Source: Pseudomonas sp. (GTDB lineage: Bacteria > Pseudomonadota > Gammaproteobacteria > Pseudomonadales > Pseudomonadaceae). From it: a stretch of 64,000 nt of DNA. Position 1 is the stretch's first letter, and each line of letters opens with the position of its first letter. The stretch spans positions 1 through 64,000 of the forward strand of contig NZ_JAUXMX010000027.1 of the NCBI RefSeq assembly GCF_030683065.1, read 5' to 3'. The position numbers were made by a program, and so were the translations under genes. This document shows, piece after piece, positions 8,410-20,367 of this stretch. The notes under the pieces were generated by a model that was not told the DNA's origin, did not search any database, and was given only the letters and a program-made list of their open reading frames with translations.

Positions 8410-8481
8410 CTCAAGCGAAAGGCCGCGCGCCACAAGCAAAAGTCCGAAGCGCAGCAGCTTACTTGTGGCTTGGAGCTTGAG
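8410..8481. repeat. Nested inverted repeat between pilZ and tatD
   Basis: Outer arms CTCAAGC (8410-8416) and GCTTGAG (8475-8481) enclose inner arms GCCACAAG (8429-8436) and CTTGTGGC (8462-8469). The whole can fold into one long hairpin. There is no T run, so it is more likely a Pseudomonas-type extragenic palindrome than a terminator. The element at 4336-4396 shares the CAAGCC/GGCTTG core. Confidence 0.55.
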
Positions 8482-8495
8482 ACCTGCGGTCGCGG

Positions 8496-8852
8496 TTACA
8501 TGGTGTGGGTTGGCCGATCCGACTTCAGTGCACCCGCAAGGTAAGTCTCGATCTTGTTACGCGCAGTGTTGTCGCCGTCATTGAATTGCACGCCGACACC
8601 GGCGGCGCGATTGCCCTGTGCCCCCTTAGGCGTGATCCACGCAACCTTGCCGGCAACCGGGATCTTTTCCGGCTCATCCATCAGGTTGAGCAGCATGAAC
8701 ACTTCATCACCAAGCTTGTAGCTCTTGTTGGTCGGGATAAACAGCCCGCCATTTTTGATAAAGGGCATGTAAGCGGCATAGAGCACGGACTTGTCTTTGA
8801 TAGTCAGAGACAGGATTCCGTTACGCGGGCCCAAATTAGGTGGCAAGCTCAT
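8496..8852 (-). CDS. pilZ: Type IV pilus biogenesis protein PilZ
   Basis: At 118 residues it has the length of P. aeruginosa PilZ (PA2960) and the same place between holB and tatD. PilZ is needed for surface type IV pili and acts with FimX and PilB. The usual c-di-GMP motifs of PilZ domains (RxxxR, D/NxSxxG) are absent: the N-terminus reads MSLPPNLGPRNGILSL. This fits the founding member, which does not itself bind c-di-GMP. The single domain is cytoplasmic. Confidence 0.95.
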   Translation of the reverse strand: MSLPPNLGPRNGILSLTIKDKSVLYAAYMPFIKNGGLFIPTNKSYKLGDEVFMLLNLMDEPEKIPVAGKVAWITPKGAQGNRAAGVGVQFNDGDNTARNKIETYLAGALKSDRPTHTM

Positions 8853-8887
8853 GCGGCGTTCCTGGTTTTATTACTCGATAGCCGATT

Positions 8888-11562
<2,675 letters not shown>

Positions 11563-11565
11563 GAA

Positions 11566-12381
11566 TCAGCTGTCCAGTAGATCGCAGGCTATGGCTTGCA
11601 GTTTACGGGTCAACGGGCCGACCGACCACTGATGCCGCTGCAGAGCGCGTACAGGCCAGATGCCGTAAAGACTATTGCAGAGAAAAACCTCATCGGCCTG
11701 CAGCAGTCCATCAAGACCAATATCACGCACCTCACAACGCACACCATAACTCTCAGCCTGCGCCAACAGTTCGGCACGCATCACTCCGGCTACACCACAA
11801 CGAAAAAGATCGGGTGTAAACAGCACCCCATCCCTGCATAGAAACAGATTGCTGTAGACACCCTCGACCACCCGACCAGAGGTATCAAGCATCAAACCCT
11901 CGGCATGCTCTGCGTCCTGCCATTCGGCGCGCGCAAGCACCTGCTCGAGTCGATTCAGATGTTTCATTCCAGCCAAAAGTGGTTGCTCGGCCAGTCGTGT
12001 AGCACAGGGAAATAAACGTACGCCCAGTTCTGCGTTGCAGACTGGATAAGCTGGTTTGGTACCGCCTTGTAGAATTCGTCGCGGCGCCACAGCCTTCGGC
12101 GGCGCGTAACCGCGCACGCCGTCACCGCGAGTCACAATCAACTTGGCGACGCCATCACCCAGCTCACGACTAAACGCCAGCAGCTCTGCGCGCACCACCG
12201 TCAGGTCAAGATCGATAAGCAAGCGCGCGCAACCCGCCCCAAGCCGAGCCATGTGCCGCTCCAGCAATACAGGAATGCCCGCATTGACGGCGATGGTCTC
12301 AAACAGCCCATCGCCGTAAGCCAGACCGCGATCCTTGACAGAGAGCAACTCCATCGGCCGACCGTCGATCCAACTCAACAT
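11566..12381 (-). CDS. pabC: Aminodeoxychorismate lyase
   Basis: PabC is a fold-type IV PLP enzyme that splits 4-amino-4-deoxychorismate into p-aminobenzoate and pyruvate for folate synthesis. It has 271 residues, starting MLSWIDG. GLAYGDGLFETI and the lysine in GMKHLNRLEQVLARAEW (the expected PLP Schiff base) are visible. Its ATG overlaps the fabF stop by one base (TGATG), so translation is coupled to fabF. Confidence 0.94.
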   Translation of the reverse strand: MLSWIDGRPMELLSVKDRGLAYGDGLFETIAVNAGIPVLLERHMARLGAGCARLLIDLDLTVVRAELLAFSRELGDGVAKLIVTRGDGVRGYAPPKAVAPRRILQGGTKPAYPVCNAELGVRLFPCATRLAEQPLLAGMKHLNRLEQVLARAEWQDAEHAEGLMLDTSGRVVEGVYSNLFLCRDGVLFTPDLFRCGVAGVMRAELLAQAESYGVRCEVRDIGLDGLLQADEVFLCNSLYGIWPVRALQRHQWSVGPLTRKLQAIACDLLDS

Positions 12382-13625
12382 CAGTCGGCGTACCGGCGGA
12401 ACACCAGAGAACCGTTGGTGCCGCCAAAGCCAAAGGAGTTGGACAGTACAACATCAATAGGCATCGCTTTGGCTTGGTGAGCCACAAAGTCGAGATCACA
12501 ACCCTCACCAGGCTCGTCCAGATTGATGGTTGGTGGCGCCACTTGCTCACGAATGGCCAAGATACTGAAGATAGCCTCAACCGCACCAGCCGCACCCAGC
12601 AGGTGCCCGGTCATCGACTTGGTCGAGCTGACGGCAAGTTTGTTGGCATGGTCGCCGAACACCGACTTGATAGCTGCAACCTCAGCCTTGTCCCCCGCCA
12701 ACGTCGAGGTACCGTGGGCATTTATGTACTGCACCTGATCGGTATTCAATCCAGCGTCGCGCATGGCATTGGCAATACAACGTGCGGCACCGGCACCGTC
12801 TTCGGGCGGTGACGTCATGTGATAAGCGTCGCCACTCATGCCAAAACCAATCAACTCGGCATAGATAGTCGCGCCGCGCGCCTTGGCATGCTCCAACTCC
12901 TCAAGGACCAGTGCACCAGCACCATCCGACAGCACGAAGCCATCACGACCCTTGTCCCACGGACGACTGGCACTGGTCGGATCATCATTGCGTGTCGACA
13001 GTGCCCGCGCCGCTGCAAAACCACCGATGCCCAGACCACATGCTGCCATCTCGGCACCGCCGGCGACCATTACATCGGCTTCACCGTAGGCAATATTACG
13101 CGCAGCCATACCGATGCAGTGTGTGCCGGTGGTGCAGGCAGTGGCGATCGCATAATTCGGTCCCTGCAGCCCCAAATGGATCGACAGGAAGCCAGAAATC
13201 ATATTGATGATCGAACCAGGCACGAAGAACGGCGAAATGCGCCGCGGCCCCAACTCATGCAGTAACTTGCAGTTGTTTTCGATATTGGTCAAACCACCAA
13301 TACCCGAGCCCAGGGCTACGCCGATGCGCTCGCGGTTAGCATCGGTCACTTCCAGCCCGGAATCGCGCACAGCCTGAAAGCTCGCGGCCAGGCCGTATTG
13401 AATAAATAGATCGAGCTTGCGCGCCTCTTTGGCGGACAAATACTCCTCGACATTGAACCCTTTGACCGAACCACCAAAGCGGGTGGTGTAGGCGCCAAGA
13501 TCCATGTGCTCGATGGGTGCGATGCCACTGCGTCCGGCTAAAATGCCCTGCCAGCTGCTCGGCACATCGTTACCCAGCGGCGACAGCATGCCCATACCGG
13601 TAACCACGACGCGTCTACGCGACAC
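12381..13625 (-). CDS. fabF: 3-oxoacyl-ACP synthase II
   Basis: FabF condenses malonyl-ACP with acyl-ACP in the elongation cycle of fatty-acid synthesis. At 414 residues it has the full thiolase fold and the Cys-His-His triad: Cys164 in [10 protein letters not shown], His304 in NAHGTST and His341 in [10 protein letters not shown]. It is separated from acpP by 291 bases holding a terminator and a palindrome, so its level can be set apart from that of acpP, while pabC and mltG follow it tightly. Confidence 0.98.
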   Translation of the reverse strand: MSRRRVVVTGMGMLSPLGNDVPSSWQGILAGRSGIAPIEHMDLGAYTTRFGGSVKGFNVEEYLSAKEARKLDLFIQYGLAASFQAVRDSGLEVTDANRERIGVALGSGIGGLTNIENNCKLLHELGPRRISPFFVPGSIINMISGFLSIHLGLQGPNYAIATACTTGTHCIGMAARNIAYGEADVMVAGGAEMAACGLGIGGFAAARALSTRNDDPTSASRPWDKGRDGFVLSDGAGALVLEELEHAKARGATIYAELIGFGMSGDAYHMTSPPEDGAGAARCIANAMRDAGLNTDQVQYINAHGTSTLAGDKAEVAAIKSVFGDHANKLAVSSTKSMTGHLLGAAGAVEAIFSILAIREQVAPPTINLDEPGEGCDLDFVAHQAKAMPIDVVLSNSFGFGGTNGSLVFRRYAD

Positions 13626-13709
13626 AGCAATCTCCTCTTATTCGGTTATTCAACACCTATCGTCCCCCGCATCCTGACAGCAGATAACGAGCGAAGAACA
13701 GGCAAGAGA

Positions 13710-13727
13710 CTACACCGTGTGGTGTAG
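13710..13727. promoter_or_regulatory. Short perfect palindrome upstream of fabF
   Basis: CTACACC-GTGT-GGTGTAG is a perfect seven-base-arm inverted repeat about 85 bases before the fabF start. It may be a regulator site or a small RNA hairpin in the acpP-fabF spacer. No match to a known operator comes to mind. Confidence 0.35.
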
Positions 13728-13856
13728 CAACAGCCAAACGCTGGCCCGCAGAGCGAGCGCAGCAAGTGAGTCGGCCCGCAATACAGCGAACGAGCCCTAC
13801 CTCACGTCAATGCTTGTCATACAAACCGCACAACAGCTTTCAACACCCCTTCAAAG

Positions 13857-13892
13857 AAAAACCGCACGCCCGATAAGGGCTGTGCGGCTTTT
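13857..13892 (-). terminator. Terminator after acpP
   Basis: Read on the minus strand, GCCGCACAGCCC-TTAT-CGGGCGTGCGG is followed by TTTTTC, 25 bases after the acpP stop. A partial terminator here would allow much more acpP than fabF message, fitting the high cellular demand for acyl carrier protein. Confidence 0.8.
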
Positions 13893-13916
13893 CCAGGTCA
13901 GGAACCGACGATCAGC

Positions 13917-14153
13917 TTATTGCGCGTGCGCAGTAACGTAATCGATCGCTTCTTGAACAGTGGTGATCTTCTCAGCTTGCTCATCCGGGATTTCAGTCTC
14001 GAATTCTTCTTCGAGAGCCATCACCAGCTCAACAGTGTCAAGGGAGTCGGCACCCAAGTCTTCAACGAAGGAAGCGCTATTGGTTACTTCGTCTTCTTTG
14101 ACGCCAAGTTGCTCGGCAACGATTTTCTTGACGCGTTCTTCGATGGTGCTCAT
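13917..14153 (-). CDS. acpP: Acyl carrier protein
   Basis: The 78-residue acidic carrier holds growing acyl chains on 4'-phosphopantetheine attached to Ser37 in [10 protein letters not shown]. Sequence and length are typical of the Pseudomonas housekeeping ACP. It has its own promoter in the 192-base fabG-acpP gap and its own terminator, as expected for a very abundant protein. Confidence 0.98.
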   Translation of the reverse strand: MSTIEERVKKIVAEQLGVKEDEVTNSASFVEDLGADSLDTVELVMALEEEFETEIPDEQAEKITTVQEAIDYVTAHAQ

Positions 14154-14204
14154 ACCGTGTTTTCACTCCTATTGGACAAATCCGGGCAGCTGTCTGCGGC
14201 CAAG

Positions 14205-14232
14205 TGTATATAAAGGGTTTTCAGCATTTCAA
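14205..14232 (-). promoter_or_regulatory. acpP promoter
   Basis: On the minus strand TTGAAA (14232-14227), a 16-base spacer and TATACA (14210-14205) lie about 50 bases before the acpP ATG at 14153. The match is good for sigma70 and the position is sensible. Confidence 0.6.
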
Positions 14233-14345
14233 GCAAAATGCCAGGTTGCCCCAGAACACTTCAACGATCCACCTAAACCCTACTGCAGCTTTATAACGGA
14301 TTTTAGACAGCGTTTATGACAGTTTTCTGAAGGCCTGAGTCACAT

Positions 14346-15089
14346 TCAGCTCATATACATTCCGCCGTTCACAGGGATAGTAGCCCCTGTGACGTAGGCT
14401 GCGCCATCGGAAGCGAGGAAAGCGACCACTTTCGCGATCTCTTCAGCTTGCCCCAAACGACCCAGCGGAATCTGTGTCAGCAATGCATCACGCTGTGCTT
14501 CCGGCAGCTCGCGGGTCATATCAGTATCGATAAACCCAGGCGCGACCGCATTGACCGTAATCGACCGCGAACCGACTTCACGCGCCAACGCACGACCGAA
14601 ACCTTCCAGCCCAGCCTTGGACGCAGCATAGTTCACTTGCCCGGCATTGCCCATGGCACCAACAACCGAACCAATGTTGATGATGCGCCCGAAGCGCGCC
14701 TTGGTCATGCCGCGCAGCACTGCCTTGGACAACCGATACAGGCTGTTCAGGTTAGTGTTGATGACATCAAACCACTCATCATCTTTCATCCGCAACATCA
14801 GATTATCGCGTGTGATGCCTGCGTTATTGACCAGGATCAAAGGCTGACCAAGGTGTTGCTGAATGTGCTGAATAGTCGTGGCAACCGATTCATTGCTGCT
14901 GACATCCAGCACCAGACCAGCACCTTCGACGCCATGTTCTTTCAGGTATTCGGCGATGTGCTCGGCACCAGACGGCGAAGTCGCTGTTCCGATCACAATG
15001 GCGCCTTGACGCCCCAACTCCAGGGCAATGGCTTGACCAATGCCGCGGCTCGCGCCGGTTACCAGAGCAACCTTACCTTGCAGGCTCAT
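14346..15089 (-). CDS. fabG: 3-oxoacyl-ACP reductase
   Basis: FabG is the NADPH-dependent ketoreductase of fatty-acid elongation. The 247-residue short-chain dehydrogenase has the cofactor motif TGASRGIG (11-18), NNAG at 88-91, and the catalytic Ser141, Tyr154 and Lys158 (NYAASKAG). It starts 17 bases after fabD and lies in the conserved fabD-fabG-acpP-fabF order. Confidence 0.98.
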   Translation of the reverse strand: MSLQGKVALVTGASRGIGQAIALELGRQGAIVIGTATSPSGAEHIAEYLKEHGVEGAGLVLDVSSNESVATTIQHIQQHLGQPLILVNNAGITRDNLMLRMKDDEWFDVINTNLNSLYRLSKAVLRGMTKARFGRIINIGSVVGAMGNAGQVNYAASKAGLEGFGRALAREVGSRSITVNAVAPGFIDTDMTRELPEAQRDALLTQIPLGRLGQAEEIAKVVAFLASDGAAYVTGATIPVNGGMYMS

Positions 15090-15106
15090 AACAACCTCTC
15101 CTAAAT

Positions 15107-16042
15107 TCAGGCCAAGGCCGCGCGTGCGGCGGCAAAGGCGTCTGGGGTGTCCAGATTATACGTATTGATACCTTTAACGCAGCGCTTGTTCAGCCCCGAC
15201 AGTACCCTGCCCGGACCGCACTCGACCAGATCGGTCACGCCTCGCTCAGACATGCAAACGATCGACTCAACCCAGCGTACCGGACTGTAAAGCTGCGCCA
15301 ACAGATCGGCCTTGAGTGTCTCGAGATCCGCAACCACGCTGGCACTGACATTCTGCACCAGCGGAATCTGTGGCGTTTGCCAGGCAACGGCCGCAACCGC
15401 CTCTGCGAAACGTTCGGCAGCCGGGCGCATCAGCGCGCAGTGCGACGGCACGCTGACCGGCAGTGACATCGCACGCTTGGCACCACGGGCCTTGCATGCC
15501 TCGACAGCGCGCGCCACGGCAGCAGCCGAACCTGCGATCACCACTTGCCCTGGCGCATTGAAATTCACCGCACTCACTACGTCACCTTGTGCCGCATCGG
15601 CACAGGCAGCCAGCACGTCCGCGTCGTCCAGCCCTAGGATAGCCGCCATGCCACCCTGGCCTGCCGGAACAGCCTGCTGCATCAACTGACCACGCAACTC
15701 CACCAACTTAACTGCCTCAGCGAATGCCAGGCCGCCCGCAGCAACCAGCGCCGAGTATTCACCCAGGCTGTGCCCAGCAACGAACGCAGGCTGCAGGCCA
15801 CCCTCAGCGCGCCACAGGCGCCACAAGGCGGTGGATGCCGCAAGGATCGCCGGCTGTGTCTTGTCGGTTTGATTGAGTTGTTCTTCAGGCCCCTGCTGGC
15901 TCAAGGCCCAGAGGTCGTAGCCAAGCGCTTCGGAAGCCTCGGCAAATGTATCGATAACAACTGGCTGAGCGCCGTGTCCAGCCAACATTGTCAGCGACTG
16001 CGAGCCTTGCCCTGGAAAGACGAATGCGAGGGATGCAGACAT
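15107..16042 (-). CDS. fabD: Malonyl-CoA:ACP transacylase
   Basis: FabD loads malonate from malonyl-CoA onto ACP. At 311 residues it has FVFPGQGSQ at the N-terminus, the nucleophile Ser92 in GHSLGE, and the catalytic His201 in VPSHCALM. It lies between plsX (160-base gap) and fabG. Confidence 0.98.
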   Translation of the reverse strand: MSASLAFVFPGQGSQSLTMLAGHGAQPVVIDTFAEASEALGYDLWALSQQGPEEQLNQTDKTQPAILAASTALWRLWRAEGGLQPAFVAGHSLGEYSALVAAGGLAFAEAVKLVELRGQLMQQAVPAGQGGMAAILGLDDADVLAACADAAQGDVVSAVNFNAPGQVVIAGSAAAVARAVEACKARGAKRAMSLPVSVPSHCALMRPAAERFAEAVAAVAWQTPQIPLVQNVSASVVADLETLKADLLAQLYSPVRWVESIVCMSERGVTDLVECGPGRVLSGLNKRCVKGINTYNLDTPDAFAAARAALA

Positions 16043-16202
16043 GTAAACGAGCCTCTATGGTCTTATCGTCAAAAAATTTGCACCCGGCAGAGCCCGGCAC
16101 AACAAACTGACAGTTGGATGGCGGGCCGCACGACGCGGTCACATTAGCAGACCACGTAATCGTCGGCACCCCGACAAGCCCACTAAACGCATCAACATCA
16201 AC

Positions 16203-17213
16203 TCAGAGCAACATATCCTCAAGACGACCGTGCAGGCGCTGCGGCAAATCATCTTCAATTTCCCGAAGCGCGCGACGAATGGCGCTCTTGAAACCGTCCA
16301 CCCCCGCCGAACCGTGACTCTTGACCACAATACCCTGCAGACCGAGCAAGCTCGCACCATTGTGCTGCGCGGGCGCCAACTCGCTACGCAAGCGGCGCAA
16401 TACCGGCATCGCCACTAAACCCGCAAGCCGCGAAAGAACATTACGCCTGAACAACAGCTCGACGCGCCGGGCGATCATAGTCGCCAGACCTTCACTGGAC
16501 TTGAGCAGGATATTGCCGACAAAACCGTCACACACCACTACATCGGCGTCACCACGGTAAAGCCCGTCACCCTCGACAAAACCGATGTAATTCAAACCAT
16601 GAGCCTGTTGCAACAGGCTCGCAGCAAGCTTGACCTGCTGATTACCCTTGACCACTTCAGTACCGACATTGAGCAGCGCGACCCGCGGCCGCACAACCCC
16701 CAACGCCTCAGCCGCCACCGCACCCATCACTGCAAACTGGTAGAGCTGCTCGGCACTGCAGTCGACATTGGCCCCCAAATCGAGCACGTGGCAGCAGCCG
16801 GCCTGAGTCGGCACAGCCGCTACCATGGCCGGGCGATCGATCCCCGGCAACGTTTTCAGCACATGACGCGACAACGCCATCAAGGCCCCGGTATTACCCG
16901 CACTGACACATGCCTGAACACGCCCATCACGCAGTAACTCTAGCGCCACACGCATCGACGAATCCGACTTGCCACGCAGCGCTTGCGCAGGGCGCTCATC
17001 CATGGCGACCACTTCGCCGGCGTGCTCGACACACAGACGTGAACGGTCCACGCCAGGACTGAGGGCGATCAATTCTTCAATGAGAGGGGCTTGGCCGACT
17101 AGGACCAGGTGCAACGAGGGGTATTCAGCCAAGCACGCAATGCTGGCCTGAACAATGCTGTGGGGACCGAAGTCCCCACCCATTGCATCTATCGCGATGA
17201 TCGGAGCAGACAA
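16203..17213 (-). CDS. plsX: Phosphate acyltransferase PlsX
   Basis: PlsX makes acyl-phosphate from acyl-ACP, the acyl donor for PlsY in phospholipid synthesis. The 336-residue protein begins [13 protein letters not shown] and has the landmarks [19 protein letters not shown] and [16 protein letters not shown]. It begins three bases after rpmF, the classic rpmF-plsX arrangement. Confidence 0.97.
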   Translation of the reverse strand: MSAPIIAIDAMGGDFGPHSIVQASIACLAEYPSLHLVLVGQAPLIEELIALSPGVDRSRLCVEHAGEVVAMDERPAQALRGKSDSSMRVALELLRDGRVQACVSAGNTGALMALSRHVLKTLPGIDRPAMVAAVPTQAGCCHVLDLGANVDCSAEQLYQFAVMGAVAAEALGVVRPRVALLNVGTEVVKGNQQVKLAASLLQQAHGLNYIGFVEGDGLYRGDADVVVCDGFVGNILLKSSEGLATMIARRVELLFRRNVLSRLAGLVAMPVLRRLRSELAPAQHNGASLLGLQGIVVKSHGSAGVDGFKSAIRRALREIEDDLPQRLHGRLEDMLL

Positions 17214-17216
17214 GGA

Positions 17217-17399
17217 TTACTCGTCAGCGCCCTTATCGATCACTTTGCGACCACGATAAACACCTTCCGGCGATACGTGGTGGCGCAGATGGATTTCACC
17301 GGTGCTTTTTTCAACGGACAGCGTGCTAGCATCGAGAGCATCGTGCGAACGGCGCATGTCACGGGCGGAACGGGATTTTTTGTTCTGCTGAACAGCCAT
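17217..17399 (-). CDS. rpmF: Large subunit ribosomal protein bL32
   Basis: A 60-residue basic protein starting [20 protein letters not shown], the typical bL32 N-terminus. It has no Cys zinc ribbon, so it is the zinc-independent form usual in this group. It lies between yceD and plsX, linking ribosome and lipid synthesis genes in one transcript. Confidence 0.97.
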   Translation of the reverse strand: MAVQQNKKSRSARDMRRSHDALDASTLSVEKSTGEIHLRHHVSPEGVYRGRKVIDKGADE

Positions 17400-17412
17400 A
17401 ATTAATTAACTC

Positions 17413-17940
17413 CTAAACGTTTGGGTCACGCTTTAACTGCGCCAATACACTGAACGGGTTGGACCGCGTTACCTCGTCCTTGCTCGGTTCGGGCTCTTCG
17501 AGGCCGTCCGGCTGCTGGCAATCTTTAGGGTCATGAACCGGGACAATGGGCAAGGCGAGCAACAACTCCTCCTCGACCAGCGCCAGCAGATCCAATGGAT
17601 CTTCACCCAACTCCAGCGCGTCATAGCCTTTCGGCACGGACTGGGTATTTGCACCTTCTTTCACCACAGCGTAATCACACGCGCTGTTGATCTGCAGGGC
17701 AACCAGTTCCAGACAACGCTGGCAAACCATCTTGACCTCAACCTCGAGCTCACTATGGAAAACCACAGCATTACGCTCATCACGCTCGAAGAAAAACTTC
17801 ACACGAACCGCGCCTTGGTTATCGGCAAGCGGGTCGCAGAGTCGCGCCAAATCGACTAGCGGTACCACGCCTTCAAGCGTGGCACCACGATCAGCCAATT
17901 TTCGCGGATCAACATGAGGTGGAATCGGTGCATTTAACAT
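17413..17940 (-). CDS. yceD: YceD family protein (DUF177), 23S rRNA accumulation protein
   Basis: A 175-residue acidic protein with the DUF177 core KMVCQRCLELV and the late DPLDLLALVEEELLLALP segment. YceD is conserved immediately upstream of rpmF in most bacteria and is needed for normal 23S rRNA levels in E. coli and plants. The start ATG is at 17940. It is the first gene of the rpmF-plsX-fab block, divergent from the maf gene. Confidence 0.92.
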   Translation of the reverse strand: MLNAPIPPHVDPRKLADRGATLEGVVPLVDLARLCDPLADNQGAVRVKFFFERDERNAVVFHSELEVEVKMVCQRCLELVALQINSACDYAVVKEGANTQSVPKGYDALELGEDPLDLLALVEEELLLALPIVPVHDPKDCQQPDGLEEPEPSKDEVTRSNPFSVLAQLKRDPNV

Positions 17941-18068
17941 AGGCGCCGCATTCTATGGATGCACCCCGCCCCTGTCAAAGGATATTCAGCGTGCCCAGCA
18001 CCATCAGCCTGTCCAGCACCAAGAGTGCAGTCTAGAATTGCCCACCTATTAAAAGGAGACGCATATAT

Positions 18069-18647
18069 ATGCCACCACTGGTGCTCGCATCCAGCTCACC
18101 CTACCGCCGAGAACTATTGACCCGCTTGCGCCTGCCCTTTGCTTGGTGCGCGCCCGAGATCAACGAAACCGCTCGACCCGACGAAGACGCCCGAGCACTG
18201 GTGCGCCGCCTGGCAGAAGAAAAAGCTCGCGCACTGACCTCCAAATACCCGCAACACCTGATCATTGGCTCCGACCAGGTCGCGCTACTTGACGGCCAAA
18301 TTCTCGGCAAACCCGAAACGCATGAACGCGCTCACGCGCAGCTACTCGCCGCAAGCGGCAACAGCGTCACCTTCTTAACCGGCCTGGCTCTGCTCGACAG
18401 CCAAAGCAACCACTGCCAGACCGACTGCATCACTTTCACCGTACATTTTCGCCAGCTGAGCGACGCACAAATCACCCGCTACCTGGAGGCTGAGCAGCCC
18501 TACGACTGCGCCGGCAGCTTCAAGGCTGAAGGCCTGGGCGTCAGCCTGTTTCGCAGCACTGAAGGCACTGACGCCACCAGCCTGATCGGCCTACCCCTGA
18601 TCCGCCTGGTAGACATGCTTCACGCGAGCGGCATCGACATCCCATAA
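18069..18647 (+). CDS. Maf-family nucleotide pyrophosphatase, YceF type (7-methyl-GTP pyrophosphatase)
   Basis: A 192-residue Maf protein that hydrolyses non-canonical nucleotides. LVLASSSPYRRELL, APEINET and IGSDQVALLDGQILGKP are Maf motifs. Resemblance is clearly to E. coli YceF (GSDQV, CAGSFKAEGLG), which prefers m7GTP, rather than to YhdE, which prefers dTTP/UTP. That specificity is carried over from the family. The ATG at 18069 has AAAAGGAG nearby. It is divergent from yceD, as in E. coli. Confidence 0.9.
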   Translation: MPPLVLASSSPYRRELLTRLRLPFAWCAPEINETARPDEDARALVRRLAEEKARALTSKYPQHLIIGSDQVALLDGQILGKPETHERAHAQLLAASGNSVTFLTGLALLDSQSNHCQTDCITFTVHFRQLSDAQITRYLEAEQPYDCAGSFKAEGLGVSLFRSTEGTDATSLIGLPLIRLVDMLHASGIDIP

Positions 18648-18660
18648 TCCACAAACAGAA

Positions 18661-18683
18661 AAGCCCGGTCGATAACCGGGCTT
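18661..18683. terminator. Terminator between the convergent maf and S49 peptidase genes
   Basis: AAGCCCGGT-CGATA-ACCGGGCTT is a perfect nine-base-pair hairpin. The T run is better on the minus strand (GGGCTTTTC), so it mainly serves the peptidase gene ending at 18702. Confidence 0.82.
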
Positions 18684-18701
18684 ACCTGCAAACACGTTCA
18701 A

Positions 18702-19682
18702 CTAGCGCAGGGCTGGCCCCTGAAAGCCCATCCACAAGGCCACATTCTCGGCGACACTAGCGCCAAGGCGCTTGGCAAAGCGATCGAGCGGCGACTCCTT
18801 GACAGTGAAATCGACCAACTCCTTTTCGCCGATCACGTCACGCGCCACATAGCTGGTATTCCCCAGCGCGTCGATCAAGCCAAGCTGCAGCGCCTGCTCA
18901 CCCGACCACACCAGACCTGAGAACAATTCCGGGTGCTCCGCCGACTTCAGCCGGTCACCGCGCCCCCGCTTGACACTATCAATGAACTGCCTGTGCGTGG
19001 TCTCAAGGACACCCTGCCAAAACAGCGCTTCATCTTCCCTGGGCGGCTGAAACGGGTCGAGAAATGCCTTGTGCTCGCCTGCGGTGTACACCCGACGATC
19101 AACGCCCAGCTTCTCCATGACCCCGACAAAGCCGAAACCGGCCGCCGTCACACCAATCGACCCGACCAGACTGGCCTTGTCGGCGTAAATCTGATCGGCA
19201 GCACTGGCAATGTAATAGGCTCCAGAGGCGCCAAGATCGGTGATAACCGCATACAGCTTGATCGCCGGATATTCGGCGCGCAGGCGCAGGATTTCATCAT
19301 AGATATAACCAGACTGCACCGGACTGCCACCCGGGCTATTGATCCGCAGGATCACACCCTTGGTATTGGCGTCCTCGAATGCGGCGCGCAGGCTGCCAAC
19401 TATATTGTCGGCACTGGCCATCTCCTTATCGGCGATCATTCCGCGCACCTCAATCAGCGCGGTATGACTCGCACCGCTCTTGACGCTCTCCGTCAGATTA
19501 AACAGTGGCGCAAATAGCGCCAGCGCGGCAAAAAGGTATAAAAAGGTCAGCGACTTGAAGAAAATCCCCCAGCGCCGCGCTCGACGCTGCTCCTGGACAC
19601 CTGCCAGCAAGGTTTTTTCCAGCAACTTCCAGCTCTTTCCATCGCCATCGCCCACAGCCGGAGCCTTCCATTCATCTGACAT
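18702..19682 (-). CDS. S49 family signal peptide peptidase (SppA-like, short form)
   Basis: A 326-residue inner-membrane serine peptidase with one transmembrane segment (about residues 40-62) and a periplasmic ClpP-like domain. RINSPGGSPVQSG is the oxyanion region, the nucleophile is the Ser in LGASGAYYIAS, and the Lys in GEHKAFLDPF is the probable general base, as in B. subtilis SppA. It should degrade cleaved signal peptides and membrane fragments. I prefer the ATG at 19682 (MSDEWK), which has a Shine-Dalgarno-like AAGGTGG at usable spacing; an ATG two codons upstream directly abuts it. It overlaps the HAD gene by 11 bases. Confidence 0.9.
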   Translation of the reverse strand: MSDEWKAPAVGDGDGKSWKLLEKTLLAGVQEQRRARRWGIFFKSLTFLYLFAALALFAPLFNLTESVKSGASHTALIEVRGMIADKEMASADNIVGSLRAAFEDANTKGVILRINSPGGSPVQSGYIYDEILRLRAEYPAIKLYAVITDLGASGAYYIASAADQIYADKASLVGSIGVTAAGFGFVGVMEKLGVDRRVYTAGEHKAFLDPFQPPREDEALFWQGVLETTHRQFIDSVKRGRGDRLKSAEHPELFSGLVWSGEQALQLGLIDALGNTSYVARDVIGEKELVDFTVKESPLDRFAKRLGASVAENVALWMGFQGPALR

Positions 19683-20367
19683 TTTCATCCACCTTAATCA
19701 GTTGCCCACTTGCACGCCGAACGAGCCAGGCATGCAACTCCATGAAATGTTCTATCGCCAGTGCCGGCTCATACTCGCGCAGCACAGCCAAGGACTGAGC
19801 CCCGTAGCCAACAGCCACCGAGTCCACCCCTGCGTGCCGAGCCATCTGCAAATCGAACGACGAGTCGCCCACCATCAAGGCCCGCTTAGCAGAAACGCCA
19901 CAATGGTCGAGGATCTCAGCCAGCATCAGCGGGTCGGGCTTGCTTGCGGTTTCGTCGGCACAGCGCGTGACATCGAAGTAATCCAGCCAGCCACGCCCTG
20001 CCAGCACACGCTGCAAGCCATGGCGGGTTTTGCCTGTGGCCACCGCCAGACGGTAACCCTGCGCCCGAAACATCTCTAACGCATCAGCCACACCCGGGAA
20101 CAGCGCCGAGGGCTGAGCCTCAAGCGCCAAGTAACGCTCGCTGTAACAATGACGAAAGCGCTCGACAAGAGCCGTCCCAGCTAGCTCGGGATGCAGGATA
20201 GCTATCGCTTCCGGCAAACCAAGGCCAATAATCCCCTTGACCTGCGCATCAGAGCAGCGAGCCAGCGCACAGAAATCCGCAGCCCAGTGCATCGACTCGA
20301 CGATACGACCGATGGAATCAACCAACGTACCATCCCAATCGAAGATCAACAGCTCGTAATCAGGCAC
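19672..20367 (-). CDS. HAD superfamily hydrolase (phosphoglycolate phosphatase-like)
   Basis: A 231-residue HAD phosphatase. Motif I is [10 protein letters not shown], motif II is ATGKTRHG, motif III is the Lys in SKPDPLM, and motif IV is [12 protein letters not shown]. The cap is helical, of the Gph type. It is translationally coupled between rluC (8-base overlap) and the S49 peptidase. The physiological substrate cannot be read from the sequence. Confidence 0.9.
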   Translation of the reverse strand: MPDYELLIFDWDGTLVDSIGRIVESMHWAADFCALARCSDAQVKGIIGLGLPEAIAILHPELAGTALVERFRHCYSERYLALEAQPSALFPGVADALEMFRAQGYRLAVATGKTRHGLQRVLAGRGWLDYFDVTRCADETASKPDPLMLAEILDHCGVSAKRALMVGDSSFDLQMARHAGVDSVAVGYGAQSLAVLREYEPALAIEHFMELHAWLVRRASGQLIKVDENVR

